Assembly: GCF_020510425.1 (NCBI RefSeq)
Contig: NZ_JAHBAH010000001.1
Coordinates: 992,001-1,056,000 of the forward strand
From: Quatrionicoccus australiensis
Lineage (GTDB): Bacteria > Pseudomonadota > Gammaproteobacteria > Burkholderiales > Rhodocyclaceae
Length of the DNA: 64,000 nt
Reading direction: 5' to 3'
The notes under the pieces were generated by a model. The model ran no database searches. It saw only the letters and a program-made list of their open reading frames with translations, and was not told the DNA's origin. Both the position numbers and the translations under genes were made by a program. The number at the start of each line of letters is the position of its first letter. Positions within the stretch are counted from its first letter, which is position 1. Positions 37,448 through 47,475 of the stretch are shown piece after piece.

Positions 37448-39772
37448 TTACTCTTCGACCTGAACGACGGTTGTCACGTCAGGCATCAGCGAGAGATCCA
37501 TGCGGTGCTTGGAGCCGTAGGTCGGTACGCCCAGTTCGTCTTCGAGCAATTCCCAGTCGGCCGGCAGGTTCCAGAAATCCTTGAACTCCCTGGTGAACTT
37601 TTCGGACAGTCCGAAGCTGGTGGCGAACATGTGCTGAACCTGTACCGCCGCATGCTTGTTGATGATCCGTTCGCGCTCTTCCTTCATCCACTCGCGGGTC
37701 GGCAGGGCACGGGCCAGACGTTCCTTGCGCATTTCACCGCGACGCGCCTGGGTTTTGGCGGCGTCGATGTGGAACACACCCTTGGCATCCTGGGTGAACA
37801 CGGCGCCATAAACCTTCTGCGCGAATTCCGGCAGCAGGAATTTCTGGTTGAGGTCGTTCTCGATGGCCTTGACGTCACGATCGATCGGATCGCCGAAGCC
37901 CGGGCCGCCCCGCAGGTAGTTCAGGTAGAGGTCATGATTTTCATAGCAGTCCTCGGTCGTCATGCACTGCTTGTCGCGTTTGACCACGGCCGTCGCGTCG
38001 AGGTGGCGCTCGTAGTCGGGGGCGCCCGGATCAATGTCGCCGCCCAGCGGCAGCGAGTCGCCGATGGCAATGCGTTCCTTGAGGCCGGTGTTGTGCGCTT
38101 CGAAACGGTAGCCGGTGGCCGAGGGGTAACCGCCCATCATGCCCCAGTCGCTGTTCATGTAGCCGTTGCCCATGAAGAACATCGTCCAGTCCTGGGCATT
38201 CCAGACCATGCGCAGGGTCTCGAAACCACAGCCGCCACGGTATTTGCCGTAGCCGCCGGAGTTGGATTTGACGTTGCGCCCCAGGTACAGCAGCGGCTCG
38301 GCCATTTCCCAGATTTCGATGTCGCCCATGTCGCCTTCCGGATTCCAGATGGCGGCGGCGTGGTTCAGACCGTCCTTGACGGCGCAGGCGCCGGTACCGC
38401 ACGACGAAGCCTCGAAGCTGTTGACCGCGTGGATATCGCCGTCCTGGTTGATACCGCCGCCCTGCAGCCAGTTGGAGGTATTGGCGTTGCCGGCATTGAC
38501 CTCTTCCAGATAGCCGCGGCTGAAGTAGGACTGGGAGAGGCCGCGCCACAGCGCTGCCCAGCCGGAGACCAGGAAGTGCCAGGCATAGGCGTGACCGGTG
38601 CGACGGTCGTCCGGGTTGCACCAGGTGCCCTTGGGCAGGTGGAACTCGGTGGCGAAGTAGGCACCGTCGTTGATGCGCTGGGTCGGCACCAGCGTCTGCG
38701 ACATCATCACCCAGATGCCCGAGGTGAAAGCCACCTGGTGGGCATTGAAGGTATGCCAGCCCCAGCGGCTGGCGCCTTCGAAGTCGAGGCGCCACTTGCC
38801 GTCCGGCTTGATGGTCATTTCGACCGGCGAGTGCATGATCGAGTCGAGCTTGGCGAAAGCGTTGGACACCTGGATGTCCTCGTGCTTGAACGGTACATCG
38901 ACGAAGGACACCTTGCGATATTTGCCCGGCAGGGTCATCGCCTTGATCCGGCTCATCAGGCCGCGGCGACCCTCTTCGATGACTTCGCCCGAGAACCTCT
39001 CGTAGGCTTCGAGACCGTCGGCCCGGATCACTTCCTCGACCAGTTCGCGAATCATGTGGCAGCCGGCGATGCGGGTCTTTTCGTCGAGAATCCAGTATTT
39101 CGGCGTACGCACCGAACGCTGCGACTCATGCAACCAGTCGCGCAGCGGTTCGTCGTTCACCCCTGTCTTGCGGCAGGTGATCATGTAGCCGTCGCCGAAA
39201 CGCTGCGTCTGACCAGTGGACATCGAGCCCGGCGTGACGGCGCCGGTATCGATGACGTGGGTAACGCCGCCGACCCAGCCAATCAGCTTGCCGTCCCAGA
39301 AGATCGGCACGATGGTGGCGATGTCGCAGGGATGCACGTTGCCGATGGCGCAGTCGTTGGTCGTGAACATGTCGCCGGGATTGATCGTCGGATTGGCTTC
39401 CCAGTTGTTCTCGATCATGTACTTGATCGCCGCGCCCATGGTGCCGACGTGGATGATGATCCCGGTCGAGGTCAGGATGCAGTCGCCGGCGGCGTTGTAG
39501 AGCGTGAAGCAGAGTTCGCCTTCCTGCTCGACGATGGGGCTGGCGGCAATCTTTTTCGCCGTTTCACGGGCATGGACCAGGCCGCCGCGCAATTTGGAAA
39601 AGAGCTTCTCGTAGCCAATCGGGTCGGAGTCGCGGAATTCGAGTTTTTCCAGGCCGTTGTAGTAACCCGTCGCCTGGGTGCGCTCGAGGATGGCATCGCG
39701 GTGCTGCTTGAGCGTCATGCCGCTGGCCAGCAAATTGCCGATGCCGATTTCTTTGGTGCTCATCATATTCAT
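37448..39772 (-). CDS. acxB: Acetone carboxylase alpha subunit (HyuB family)
   Basis: A 774-residue hydantoinase B/oxoprolinase-family protein. Recognisable family segments include DMFTTNDCAIGNVHPCDIA (residues about 140-160), FWDGKLIGWVGGVTHVIDTG, and a Gly-rich YGKYRGGCGFETLR region. It forms the large catalytic subunit with AcxA and AcxC. GGAGA precedes the Met at 39772, and acxA ends 11 nt upstream. Subunit naming follows Xanthobacter usage. Confidence 0.93.
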   Translation of the reverse strand: MNMMSTKEIGIGNLLASGMTLKQHRDAILERTQATGYYNGLEKLEFRDSDPIGYEKLFSKLRGGLVHARETAKKIAASPIVEQEGELCFTLYNAAGDCILTSTGIIIHVGTMGAAIKYMIENNWEANPTINPGDMFTTNDCAIGNVHPCDIATIVPIFWDGKLIGWVGGVTHVIDTGAVTPGSMSTGQTQRFGDGYMITCRKTGVNDEPLRDWLHESQRSVRTPKYWILDEKTRIAGCHMIRELVEEVIRADGLEAYERFSGEVIEEGRRGLMSRIKAMTLPGKYRKVSFVDVPFKHEDIQVSNAFAKLDSIMHSPVEMTIKPDGKWRLDFEGASRWGWHTFNAHQVAFTSGIWVMMSQTLVPTQRINDGAYFATEFHLPKGTWCNPDDRRTGHAYAWHFLVSGWAALWRGLSQSYFSRGYLEEVNAGNANTSNWLQGGGINQDGDIHAVNSFEASSCGTGACAVKDGLNHAAAIWNPEGDMGDIEIWEMAEPLLYLGRNVKSNSGGYGKYRGGCGFETLRMVWNAQDWTMFFMGNGYMNSDWGMMGGYPSATGYRFEAHNTGLKERIAIGDSLPLGGDIDPGAPDYERHLDATAVVKRDKQCMTTEDCYENHDLYLNYLRGGPGFGDPIDRDVKAIENDLNQKFLLPEFAQKVYGAVFTQDAKGVFHIDAAKTQARRGEMRKERLARALPTREWMKEERERIINKHAAVQVQHMFATSFGLSEKFTREFKDFWNLPADWELLEDELGVPTYGSKHRMDLSLMPDVTTVVQVEE

Positions 39773-39783
39773 GGTGGGTCTCC

Positions 39784-41931
39784 TCACTTGACTTCTTTGA
39801 GATGGAACAGGCGATGCTTGTCGATCGTGGTTTCGAAGCCGTCCGGAACGACGAAGGTCGTCGCGTCGGATTCGATGATGGCGGGACCGGTGATGTGGTT
39901 GCCGGCCTTCAGCGACTCCATCTTCCACAGCGCCGCCTCGACCCACTTCTTGTGGCGGTAGAACGGCCGCGTGCCGAGATAGGCTTCCTTGGGCGGCGTC
40001 GGGCCGGCATCCGGATCTTCCGGCAGCACCGGCTTCTGGGTCACGACCATGCCGCGCAGGATGGCGCCGGTGACCGAGAAGCCCAGTTCCGGCGAGCGCG
40101 CCGAGTTGGCGTAAACGCGGCCATAGGTATTTTCGAAGGACTCGATGATCTGCTGCCAGTCAGCGGCGGTGGCCGCGCTGGTCACCGGCGAAACGATTTC
40201 GAGGTCGTTGAGCTGCCCCATGTACTGCATCTTGTAACCCGGGATCAACAGCACGTCTTCCGGCTTGTAGCCATTGATGACGAACTCGTCGATGACCTTG
40301 ACCGCCAACTCGCCCCAGGCTTCCTGCAGGGTCGCGCAAGCGGCGGCCTTTTGCTCGTCGCTGGCAAACTGGGCGACACCGAGGTCGACCGATTTGTCGT
40401 AGCGATACTCGAAGTCGGCACAGGCGCAACCAAAAGCCGAGAAGCCTGCCGCCCAGGCCGGCACCACGACGTCCTTGAAGCCGACACCTTCGGTATAGCC
40501 GTAGGTGTGGACCGGACCGGCACCACCGTAGGAGAAGCAGGTGAATTCAGCCGGGTTGTAGCCCTTGGCGCTGATGTTGGCGCGCAGGTACTCGGACAGC
40601 GTCAGGTCGAGCAGTTCGATGACGCCGGCCGCCGCATCTTCCACCGACAGGCCGAGCGGATCGGCAATCTGCGCCTTGATGTGGTCACGGGCGCGTTGCA
40701 CATCGAGCTTGATGGCGCCGCCGAGGAAATTCTCGGGGTTCAGGTAGCCGAGCACGACGTGGCAGTCGGAGACCGACACGGTATCCAGGCCGCTTTCCGG
40801 CCAGCAGGTGCCGACGCGGTAACCGGCGCTGTCCGGACCGAGCTTGATCGACTTGCTGTACGGATCGAGGCGCACGAAGCTGCCGGCGCCGGCGCCAACG
40901 GAGTCCATGGCGACGAGCGGCAGGGAGAGGACCAGGCGTGCCATGTCCGGGTCGGACTTGATGGCGAAATTGCCCTTGGTGATCAGCGCCACGTCGAAGC
41001 TGGTGCCGCCGATGTCGGAGCAGGCGATGTTCTCGTCGCCGAGGTATTCACCCAGCAGCTTCGAGCCGATGACGCCGCCGATCGGGCCGGAAACGATGGT
41101 GCGGGCCAGTTCCTTGGCCTTCCAGCTGATCGTGCCGCCGTGCGTGGCCATGACGCGCAGGTCGAACTTGGCACCATGCTTCTTGAAGCGGTCGCTGACC
41201 TTCTTCAGCGTCTGGCGCGACGGTTCGGCGCCATAGGCTTCGAGAATGGTCGTATTCATGCGGTGGCTTTCCTTGCGCGACGGGTAGTAGTCCACCGAGG
41301 CGAAGACCGGGATGTCGGACTTGAGCTTGTTCAGTTCATCCTTGGCCACATCGCGGGCGCGCTGCTCGCTGAGTTCATTCTTGTGCGATTGCAGCAGGCA
41401 GATAACGATGGCCTGGGAGCCGGCATCAACCAGTTCGCGCACGGCCTGACGCACTTCTTCCTCACGCAGCGGAATGACGATCTTGCCTTGCACGTCGGTG
41501 CGCTCGGTAACGCCGCGGGTGCGGGAAACCGGCACCAGCGGCTCGTCGTAACGGTGGGTGTTGAGGTGGATGCGATCTTCCAGGGCGTAGCCCAGGTAGC
41601 TTTGCAGCGCCCGACCCATCGAGTGGATCTGCTCGAAGCCCTTGTTGCAGATCAGGCCGACATCGAGCCCCTTGCGCATCAGGATGCGGTTGAGCATGGC
41701 CGTGCCGGAATAGACGCAGGTGGCCAGTTCCGGATAGACGTCATCAACCTTGCGCCCCCAGTGTTCGAGCGCATCGACCGAAGAGTTGTAGATGGCGAGC
41801 GATTCGTCGCCGGGATTGCTTTGTGCCTTGCCGACGACGAAACGACCGTCGGCCCGGACAAAGAAGGTATCGGTCATCGTGCCGCCGGCATCGATTCCCA
41901 TCACCTGTACGTTTGACTGCTGAGTTTCCAT
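39784..41931 (-). CDS. acxA: Acetone carboxylase beta subunit (HyuA family)
   Basis: A 715-residue hydantoinase A/acetone carboxylase beta subunit with an actin-like ATPase core: phosphate loop MGIDAGGTMTDTFFV at residues 11-25, and later SDIGGTSFDVALI and FSYGGAGPVHTYGY. It activates acetone and bicarbonate by ATP hydrolysis. First gene of the acxABC-CoA-transferase operon, under the sigma-54 promoter at 41985-42000 and divergent from acxR. Confidence 0.94.
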   Translation of the reverse strand: METQQSNVQVMGIDAGGTMTDTFFVRADGRFVVGKAQSNPGDESLAIYNSSVDALEHWGRKVDDVYPELATCVYSGTAMLNRILMRKGLDVGLICNKGFEQIHSMGRALQSYLGYALEDRIHLNTHRYDEPLVPVSRTRGVTERTDVQGKIVIPLREEEVRQAVRELVDAGSQAIVICLLQSHKNELSEQRARDVAKDELNKLKSDIPVFASVDYYPSRKESHRMNTTILEAYGAEPSRQTLKKVSDRFKKHGAKFDLRVMATHGGTISWKAKELARTIVSGPIGGVIGSKLLGEYLGDENIACSDIGGTSFDVALITKGNFAIKSDPDMARLVLSLPLVAMDSVGAGAGSFVRLDPYSKSIKLGPDSAGYRVGTCWPESGLDTVSVSDCHVVLGYLNPENFLGGAIKLDVQRARDHIKAQIADPLGLSVEDAAAGVIELLDLTLSEYLRANISAKGYNPAEFTCFSYGGAGPVHTYGYTEGVGFKDVVVPAWAAGFSAFGCACADFEYRYDKSVDLGVAQFASDEQKAAACATLQEAWGELAVKVIDEFVINGYKPEDVLLIPGYKMQYMGQLNDLEIVSPVTSAATAADWQQIIESFENTYGRVYANSARSPELGFSVTGAILRGMVVTQKPVLPEDPDAGPTPPKEAYLGTRPFYRHKKWVEAALWKMESLKAGNHITGPAIIESDATTFVVPDGFETTIDKHRLFHLKEVK

Positions 41932-41984
41932 GTTTGTCTCCTGTCATTGGTGTGTCGTGGTGAGTGATCCCACGCCGACTTAAT

Positions 41985-42000
41985 GGCAAGGCCCGGGCCA
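41985..42000 (-). promoter_or_regulatory. Sigma-54 promoter of the acx operon
   Basis: Minus strand TGGCCCGGGCCTTGCC has -24 GG and -12 GC with 10-nt spacing, 54 bp before acxA. The divergent gene is a sigma-54 activator, which supports the call. Confidence 0.75.
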
Positions 42001-42124
42001 GGCCGCAAAAAAACTGGCGACTCACAAAATTCCGTTGACGAATCATCGGCTTGGAGAAAACTTTCGAAAAACAGCAACTGTCCGATGAAAAAGCAAAAAA
42101 CGTCCTGAATAACGACGCCAATTT

Positions 42125-42151
42125 CGAACTGTCCGGATTCCGGACAGTTCG
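42125..42151. promoter_or_regulatory. Upstream activator site (AcxR) palindrome
   Basis: A perfect 27-bp inverted repeat: arms CGAACTGTCCGG and CCGGACAGTTCG around a 3-bp centre. It lies about 125 bp upstream of the acx -24 element, the usual enhancer distance. A half-site AACTGTCCG recurs at 42076-42084. The rest of the 356-bp gap (41932-42287) holds no other feature I can support. Confidence 0.7.
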
Positions 42152-42287
42152 CAAGTTTTTTATTGCAGCGCACAAGCCATTGATGCACAAGGACTTTATT
42201 GACCTGAACAGCAGCGTCTGCTACGATTACGATTAAGTTAATTTGTTGTTTTACTGTGAATAACCCGAAGCCCGCCACGAGCCCAAT

Positions 42288-44285
42288 GTGACCCCCAACA
42301 GCAATCTTCTTATTCCGCGAATCGGTGACGAGTCGGCTGTCGCCAGTTCATGGGAACGATTCCTCGAGAACCGGCCATTGCCTGGTGTCGGCGTCCGCAA
42401 TGTGGTCCTCGACTCTTGGCGGCGCAGCCGTTCGGAGGCCGTCGATCCAGGCATCGGCAGCGCCCCGACCGCCAATGGCGACAAGATTCACCTGTTGCGG
42501 GCGCGCTCCCATGATCTATACGAGGCGGCCAAGCCCGTGCTCGAAACCCTGCGCGAAATCCTGCGCGAGTCAGGCACGCTGATCATGCTCAGCGACCCGA
42601 GCGGGACCATTCTCGACCTCAATGGCGAAACCCGCGCCCGCGATGCAGGCGAGCAAATCAACCTGGCCCCCGGCGGTTGCTGGAGCGAAGACCTGATCGG
42701 CACCAATGCCATTGGCACAACCATTGCCACGCATCAACCAGTGCAAATCTACGCCAGCGAGCACTACTGCATCGACGTCAAGCACTGGACCTGTGCCGCC
42801 GCCCCCATCCTTGACCCGCTGGGCAGGAACCTGCTCGGCGTCGTCGACGTCTCCGGCGTCAAGGAAACCTTCCATGGCCACACGCTGGGACTGGTCATTT
42901 CAGCCGCCAAGCAGATCGAAGGTGTACTTGCCCGGCGCGATGCCGAATTGCATGGCCACCTGCTCGAGCACGCCGTCGATGGCTTCAGCCGCTATGGCAA
43001 CGATTGCGTCGTACTGTTCGACCAGCGCGGTCGTATCGTCAAAACCAGCGGCAGCATGCAACAGGCCCGCGAGATGTACGGAGTGCGCCTGCCTTTCGAG
43101 GTTGGCAGTCAGCTACCGGCCCTGGATTTCGCCATCCACCCCGATGAGCGCATCCTGCAGACGCCGCGCTGGCTACGCCCGGAATGGTTACATCCGGTGC
43201 GTTCCCGCGATGGCGATCTCGGCACATTGCTGGTCATCCCCATCGGCACACCGACTCGACAAACGATCAACATCCCCTCTCTGCCCAGCAAAGCGACAGA
43301 CGCAGTCTTCGCCGAAATCATCGGCACCAGCCATGCCATTTCGGCAGCAAAAATCCGGGCCAGAAAAATTGCACCACTTGATCTGCCCGTCTTGTTGCTC
43401 GGTGAAACCGGCGCCGGCAAGGAGATTTTCGCCCGCGCCATCCACAAGGCGAGCAGCAAACCGGAAGGGCCTTTCATCGCTGTCAATTGCGGCGCCCTGA
43501 CCCGCGAGCTACTGGCCAGCGAATTGTTCGGTTACAGCGAAGGCGCCTTTACCGGCGCCCGCCGTGGCGGGCTGCCCGGCAAGTTCGAACAGGCCGATGG
43601 CGGTACTCTTTTTCTCGATGAAATCGGCGAAATGCCGCTCGACATGCAGCCTCACCTCTTGCGTGTGCTGCAGGATGGCGTGGTCGTCCGGCTGGGCGAC
43701 ACCAAGGAACGCAAAGTGGCGGTGCGCATCGTTGCCGCAACCAATCGCGACCTGCAAAGGGATTCCAGCACCGGCCGCTTCCGTGAAGACCTTTTCCACC
43801 GGCTCTGCGTCGTCAGCCTGCACCTGCCGCCCTTGCGCGAGCGCCCCGAGGATACCGAAGCGATCATCGACTACCTCAACCAGCGCCTGGCCCGCAAATA
43901 CGGCTGCCCGCCGAAGAGCCTGGCCCCGGAAGTCCTGCATCATCTGCTGCGCTATCGCTGGCCGGGAAATATCCGCGAACTGCAGAATGTCTTCGAGGCC
44001 ATGTTTGCGCTAAGCGATGAAAATCGTATCGACAGCAGCCTGCTCCCATCGCATATTGCAGGTGCGACAGTCGATGCGGTGCTGGCCCATGGTGAGATAT
44101 TGCCGGCGATGGCAGCCGGCCGCCTGGCTGAAATGGAACGCACGGCAATCAATGCGGCAATTGCCAACTGCCACGGCAACCTTTCGATGGCAGCAAGGAC
44201 ACTGGGGATTTCGCGCAGCACGCTCTACGTCAAATTGGCAGCCATGCGTGAGGCACTGACCGCTGGACCACCAACGTTGTCGTAG
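42288..44285 (+). CDS. acxR: Acetone carboxylase activator, sigma-54 dependent
   Basis: A 665-residue AcoR-family activator. The N-terminal GAF region (about 75-225, [22 protein letters not shown]) probably senses acetone or 2-propanol. The AAA+ domain has Walker A GETGAGKE at 372, GAFTGA at 419 and [15 protein letters not shown]-terminal Fis HTH reads [20 protein letters not shown]. The start codon is GTG at 42288; an ATG two bases upstream is out of frame. Divergent from acxABC and separated by the palindrome and promoter. Confidence 0.9.
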   Translation: MTPNSNLLIPRIGDESAVASSWERFLENRPLPGVGVRNVVLDSWRRSRSEAVDPGIGSAPTANGDKIHLLRARSHDLYEAAKPVLETLREILRESGTLIMLSDPSGTILDLNGETRARDAGEQINLAPGGCWSEDLIGTNAIGTTIATHQPVQIYASEHYCIDVKHWTCAAAPILDPLGRNLLGVVDVSGVKETFHGHTLGLVISAAKQIEGVLARRDAELHGHLLEHAVDGFSRYGNDCVVLFDQRGRIVKTSGSMQQAREMYGVRLPFEVGSQLPALDFAIHPDERILQTPRWLRPEWLHPVRSRDGDLGTLLVIPIGTPTRQTINIPSLPSKATDAVFAEIIGTSHAISAAKIRARKIAPLDLPVLLLGETGAGKEIFARAIHKASSKPEGPFIAVNCGALTRELLASELFGYSEGAFTGARRGGLPGKFEQADGGTLFLDEIGEMPLDMQPHLLRVLQDGVVVRLGDTKERKVAVRIVAATNRDLQRDSSTGRFREDLFHRLCVVSLHLPPLRERPEDTEAIIDYLNQRLARKYGCPPKSLAPEVLHHLLRYRWPGNIRELQNVFEAMFALSDENRIDSSLLPSHIAGATVDAVLAHGEILPAMAAGRLAEMERTAINAAIANCHGNLSMAARTLGISRSTLYVKLAAMREALTAGPPTLS

Positions 44286-44439
44286 ATGTTTTCGGTCACT
44301 CAAGGGTGCGCTTCGCACAAGGATCTGCCTGACAGCCAATGAGCGCGGTTCGACCTCAGGTCGGGCTCCGCCCAAGGATTCGAAGCCTGTTTGGCCGGAC
44401 ACCAAGAGCGGGCACGCTCCCCCACGCAAAATACATATG

Positions 44440-44470
44440 ACCGGTCTGCAACCAGAACCGGCCATTTTTC
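44440..44470 (+). terminator. Possible terminator after acxR
   Basis: A near-perfect hairpin (CCGGT-CTG against CAGAACCGG, one bulge) followed by CCATTTTT, 155 nt after acxR. The remaining gap to 44529 shows only GGTCAACC-containing sequence loosely like the interspersed motif. Confidence 0.4.
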
Positions 44471-44529
44471 ATTGCATATGCCATCGGCCGCTCCCCCAGC
44501 GGTCAACCATGCAAAATCGCCGTTTTTCC

Positions 44530-45468
44530 CTAGCCCGCCGCGTACTCCGCGACCCAGCCCAGGGCCTTGCTGCAGGCGCGGGTGATTGGAGGGGAGTAGC
44601 CGTGGCCGGCGCCGGCGACCGGTAGCCAGGTAGCTTCCGGCCAGGCGCGGTAGAGCGTACGGGCGATGTTGGGGGAGCAAACCGGGTCGGCGGTGCCGTG
44701 CACGATGGCGGCCGGAATGTGGCGGATGCGGTCAATCCCGTCCAGCAGGCGGCCGGGCGCGATGAAACAGTCGTGCAGCAGGTAATGCAGGCGGACGCGG
44801 GCCTGGGCGATTTGCGCGGCGTCGGGTGGCGCGGCGAGCGGCGGCGCGCCGTGCTGTGCCCTTTCGTAATCGAGCCAGGCGCGCACCGCCGCGGCTGCGG
44901 CCAGCGGGTCGGGGCCGAGGATGCGGCGGGCGTAGGCGGCGAGCAGGTCGTCCTGCTCGGCGGCCGGCATGGCGGCGGCGAAGGTGGCCCAGCCGGCAGG
45001 TCGCGGATCGTTGCTGCCCTGGACGTAGGCGGCGATCTCGCTGCGCGAACCGAGGAAGACGCCTTGCAGGACGAGGCCCTGCACCCGCTCCGGGTAGAGT
45101 TCGGCATAGGCCAGCGCGAGCAGGCTGCCCCAGCCGCCGCCGAAGACGATCCAGGCCGGCAGGCCGAGCGCCTCGCGCACGTAGTCGAGATCGGCGACCA
45201 GGTCGGGCGTGGTGTTCGCCTGCAGTGCGCCGCGCGGCTGGCTATGGCCGCAGCCGCGCGGATCGGGCAGGATGGCGTGAAAGCGTTGCGGGTCGAAAAG
45301 CTGGCTCAGTTGCGGCGCGCAGCCGGTGCCCGGGCCGCCCGGCAAAAACAGCACCGGCAGGCCGTCGACCGCGGCACACTCCTCGACGTAGACAACATGA
45401 CCATCACCGACCGCCATCTGGCGAGCGCAGCGTGTCTGGCGGGCGGCAAGCTGCGTGTTCAAGCTCAA
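44530..45468 (-). CDS. Proline iminopeptidase-like protein lacking the nucleophile
   Basis: A 312-residue alpha/beta hydrolase with the S33 proline iminopeptidase layout: GDGHVVYVEEC, oxyanion loop LPGGPGTGC, DPRGCGHS, and GTADPVCSP and AGAGHGYSPP for Asp and His. The expected nucleophile motif GGSWGS reads GGGWGS: residue 112 is Gly (codon GGC at 45133-45135) instead of Ser. The enzyme is therefore probably inactive as a peptidase or repurposed. A TTG start at 45468 overlaps the response-regulator stop (TTGA) and gives the family's usual length; Met at 45417 is the alternative. Last gene of the seven-gene operon. Confidence 0.8.
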   Translation of the reverse strand: MSLNTQLAARQTRCARQMAVGDGHVVYVEECAAVDGLPVLFLPGGPGTGCAPQLSQLFDPQRFHAILPDPRGCGHSQPRGALQANTTPDLVADLDYVREALGLPAWIVFGGGWGSLLALAYAELYPERVQGLVLQGVFLGSRSEIAAYVQGSNDPRPAGWATFAAAMPAAEQDDLLAAYARRILGPDPLAAAAAVRAWLDYERAQHGAPPLAAPPDAAQIAQARVRLHYLLHDCFIAPGRLLDGIDRIRHIPAAIVHGTADPVCSPNIARTLYRAWPEATWLPVAGAGHGYSPPITRACSKALGWVAEYAAG

Positions 45469-46112
45469 GCCTCAAGCAGACCGTTGCGCATGGCGACCAG
45501 GGTCAGTTCGCTGGCGTTGCTGACATTGAGCTTCTGCTTGATGTGATAAAGGTGCGTGCCGATCGTGCTCGGACTGAGACAGAAGCTGGCGGCGACATCG
45601 TTCACCGAGCGCCCCTCGGCGAGCTTCATGAACACTGCCAGCTCTTTCTCGGTCAGCGTGTCGACCGGGTTGTCGGAACCGACAAGCTGGGCCAGCGCGA
45701 CGGTCTGTGCCAGGGCCGGATCGAGGTAGCGGCGGCCGCCGGCGACCTGGCCGACGGCGCGCAGGAATTCCGCCGGTTCGGCGCGCTTGCACAGGTAGCC
45801 GCGCGCCCCGAGGCGCAGCGCGCGCACCGGCACGATGTCGTCGTGATGCGCCGAGAGCATCAGCACCTGCGCCTTCGCCTCCCAGGCGAGCAGGCGTTCG
45901 AGCGCGGCAAGGCCGCCGATGCCGGGCATCGAGACATCCATGACGACGAGGTCGGGCTGTACTTCGGCAAAGCTGCGCAGCGCCGACTCACCATCGGCGC
46001 ATTCGGCGACGACCTCGGCGCCGGCACCTTCGAGTAGCAGGCGAAAGCCGAGACGGACGATCGCGTGATCGTCGGCGAGCAGGACGCGGACGCCCTTGAG
46101 TGCGGGGTTCAT
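45465..46112 (-). CDS. NarL/LuxR-family response regulator
   Basis: A 215-residue response regulator: receiver domain with Asp14, Asp15 and phospho-acceptor Asp59 (VVMDVSMPG), then a LuxR-type HTH (LTEKELAVFMKLAEGRSVNDVAASFCLSP in parts, about 148-205). Coupled to its kinase by a 4-bp ATGA overlap. Within an operon of quinoprotein accessory and TonB genes, it resembles in arrangement the LuxR-type regulators (for example PedR2) that control Ca/lanthanide dehydrogenase choice in Pseudomonas. That functional parallel is inference. Confidence 0.9.
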   Translation of the reverse strand: MNPALKGVRVLLADDHAIVRLGFRLLLEGAGAEVVAECADGESALRSFAEVQPDLVVMDVSMPGIGGLAALERLLAWEAKAQVLMLSAHHDDIVPVRALRLGARGYLCKRAEPAEFLRAVGQVAGGRRYLDPALAQTVALAQLVGSDNPVDTLTEKELAVFMKLAEGRSVNDVAASFCLSPSTIGTHLYHIKQKLNVSNASELTLVAMRNGLLEA

Positions 46113-47473
46113 GCGATTTCCTCCAGGGAAAGCGAGAGCGGCAGGCAGGCTTCGAGGGCGAAGCCGCCCGCGGCCCGGTTATTCAGGTTTAGTTGACCGC
46201 CGAGCAACGCGATGCGCTCGGCCATGCCGGTCAAGCCGAGACCGCTGCCGGCCTGGGCCGAGCGGCTGCCGCGGCCACGGCCGTTGTCACGCAGGACGAT
46301 CTGCAGGACATCGCCCTGGCGCCGGATGTCGAGTTCGACGCGACTGGCGCCGGCATGCCGGGCGACATTGGTCAGGCCTTCCTGGACGATGCGCAGCACG
46401 GTCTGTTCGACGACCTCGCCAAGCGCGCCATCACCCTGTGCGACACTGCTGCGCAGTTCGATTTCTTCATGCTGCAGTTGCCAGGCGAGCAGGCTGCGTT
46501 CGAGACGCGCCGCCAGGCTGCCGCTGGCCGGCGGGCGCAGGCGGTGCAGGATGCCGCGCACGCCTTCCTGCATCTCGCCGGTCACCGCAACGATGCCCTG
46601 CGCCGGCGCGTGCAGCGCCGGCTGTTCGGCGCTGCGCTGGACGATGGCGCCGGCCAGGGCGCGCACGGCAGTGATGCCTTGCGCCAGTTCGTCATGCAGT
46701 TCGCGCGCGATGGCGCGGCGTTCTTCATCGAGCCGGGCCTGCAGGCGTTCGCCGACTTCGCGCTCGGTTTCGAGGCGGACATTGCTGTCGACCGCTGCCG
46801 CCAGCCGGTCGGCCATGCCGTTGAAGGCGCGCGACAGGCGGCCGAGTTCGGGCGTCGCGAAGACCGGCAGGCGGGTGTCGAAACGTCCGGCGCCGGTCCG
46901 CTCGAGCGCCTGCATGACCTGCGCCAGCGGGCGCAGGGCACGGTCGAGGGCGCGCCGCGTCGCGAAGAAGAGCAGGCCGAGCAGCAACAGCGCCCAGCCG
47001 CTCATCGCCAGCAGGTCGTCCCAGGCGTCGATCAGGGAGCGCGAGGCATCCGGCGTCAGCAGCAGTTGCAGTTCGCCGACGGCTAGTTGACGCGGTGCCA
47101 GCTCGGGCTCAAGCAAGGCGGCAAACGCCGCCGGCACGCTGCGTCCGGCCTTGTAGGTCGGCGGCGGCGATTTGTAGAGACGCCGGCCGTCGGCAGCAAA
47201 AACTTCCAGCGCGTTGGCGCGGATGCGGCCGAGCGGACGGACCATGCCGAGCACGCGCGCCTCCAGTTCGGCCGCCGGGACGCCCTGCATTTCGGCAGTT
47301 AGCGCGGTCAGCCATTGCAACGAAACGCGGTTGGCGGCTTCGACTTCTTCGTGGATCGCCTCGCGTGCGCCGTGCAGCCAGAGGCCGGCCAGCACCAGCA
47401 GCAGGCTGGCGGCAAAGCCGGTCAGGACGAGGCTGATGCGGGTGTGCAGACTGGCCGGATGCAGGCGACGCAT
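46109..47473 (-). CDS. Sensor histidine kinase (HisKA_3 type)
   Basis: A 454-residue membrane kinase. TM1 is about 11-33; the periplasmic sensor domain about 34-155 contains AADGRRLYKSPPPTYKAG; TM2 is about 155-178. HAMP follows about 180-232. The HisKA_3 box is AIARELHDELAQGI and the HATPase motifs include EGLTNVARHAGA and DNGRGRG. It starts 2 nt after the TonB-dependent receptor gene and overlaps the response regulator. The ligand is unknown; location suggests PQQ, a metal or an alcohol-oxidation signal. Confidence 0.9.
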   Translation of the reverse strand: MRRLHPASLHTRISLVLTGFAASLLLVLAGLWLHGAREAIHEEVEAANRVSLQWLTALTAEMQGVPAAELEARVLGMVRPLGRIRANALEVFAADGRRLYKSPPPTYKAGRSVPAAFAALLEPELAPRQLAVGELQLLLTPDASRSLIDAWDDLLAMSGWALLLLGLLFFATRRALDRALRPLAQVMQALERTGAGRFDTRLPVFATPELGRLSRAFNGMADRLAAAVDSNVRLETEREVGERLQARLDEERRAIARELHDELAQGITAVRALAGAIVQRSAEQPALHAPAQGIVAVTGEMQEGVRGILHRLRPPASGSLAARLERSLLAWQLQHEEIELRSSVAQGDGALGEVVEQTVLRIVQEGLTNVARHAGASRVELDIRRQGDVLQIVLRDNGRGRGSRSAQAGSGLGLTGMAERIALLGGQLNLNNRAAGGFALEACLPLSLSLEEIA

Positions 47474-47475
47474 GT

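Noticed and set aside
37439..41916. Two very long plus-strand frames opposite acxB and acxA
   Set aside because: Antisense shadows of clearly identified acetone carboxylase subunits, without ribosome sites or family features.
42051..42236. 61-codon plus-strand frame upstream of acxR
   Set aside because: It spans the acx enhancer palindrome and promoter region. AT-rich codons and lack of a ribosome site make it unlikely to be translated.
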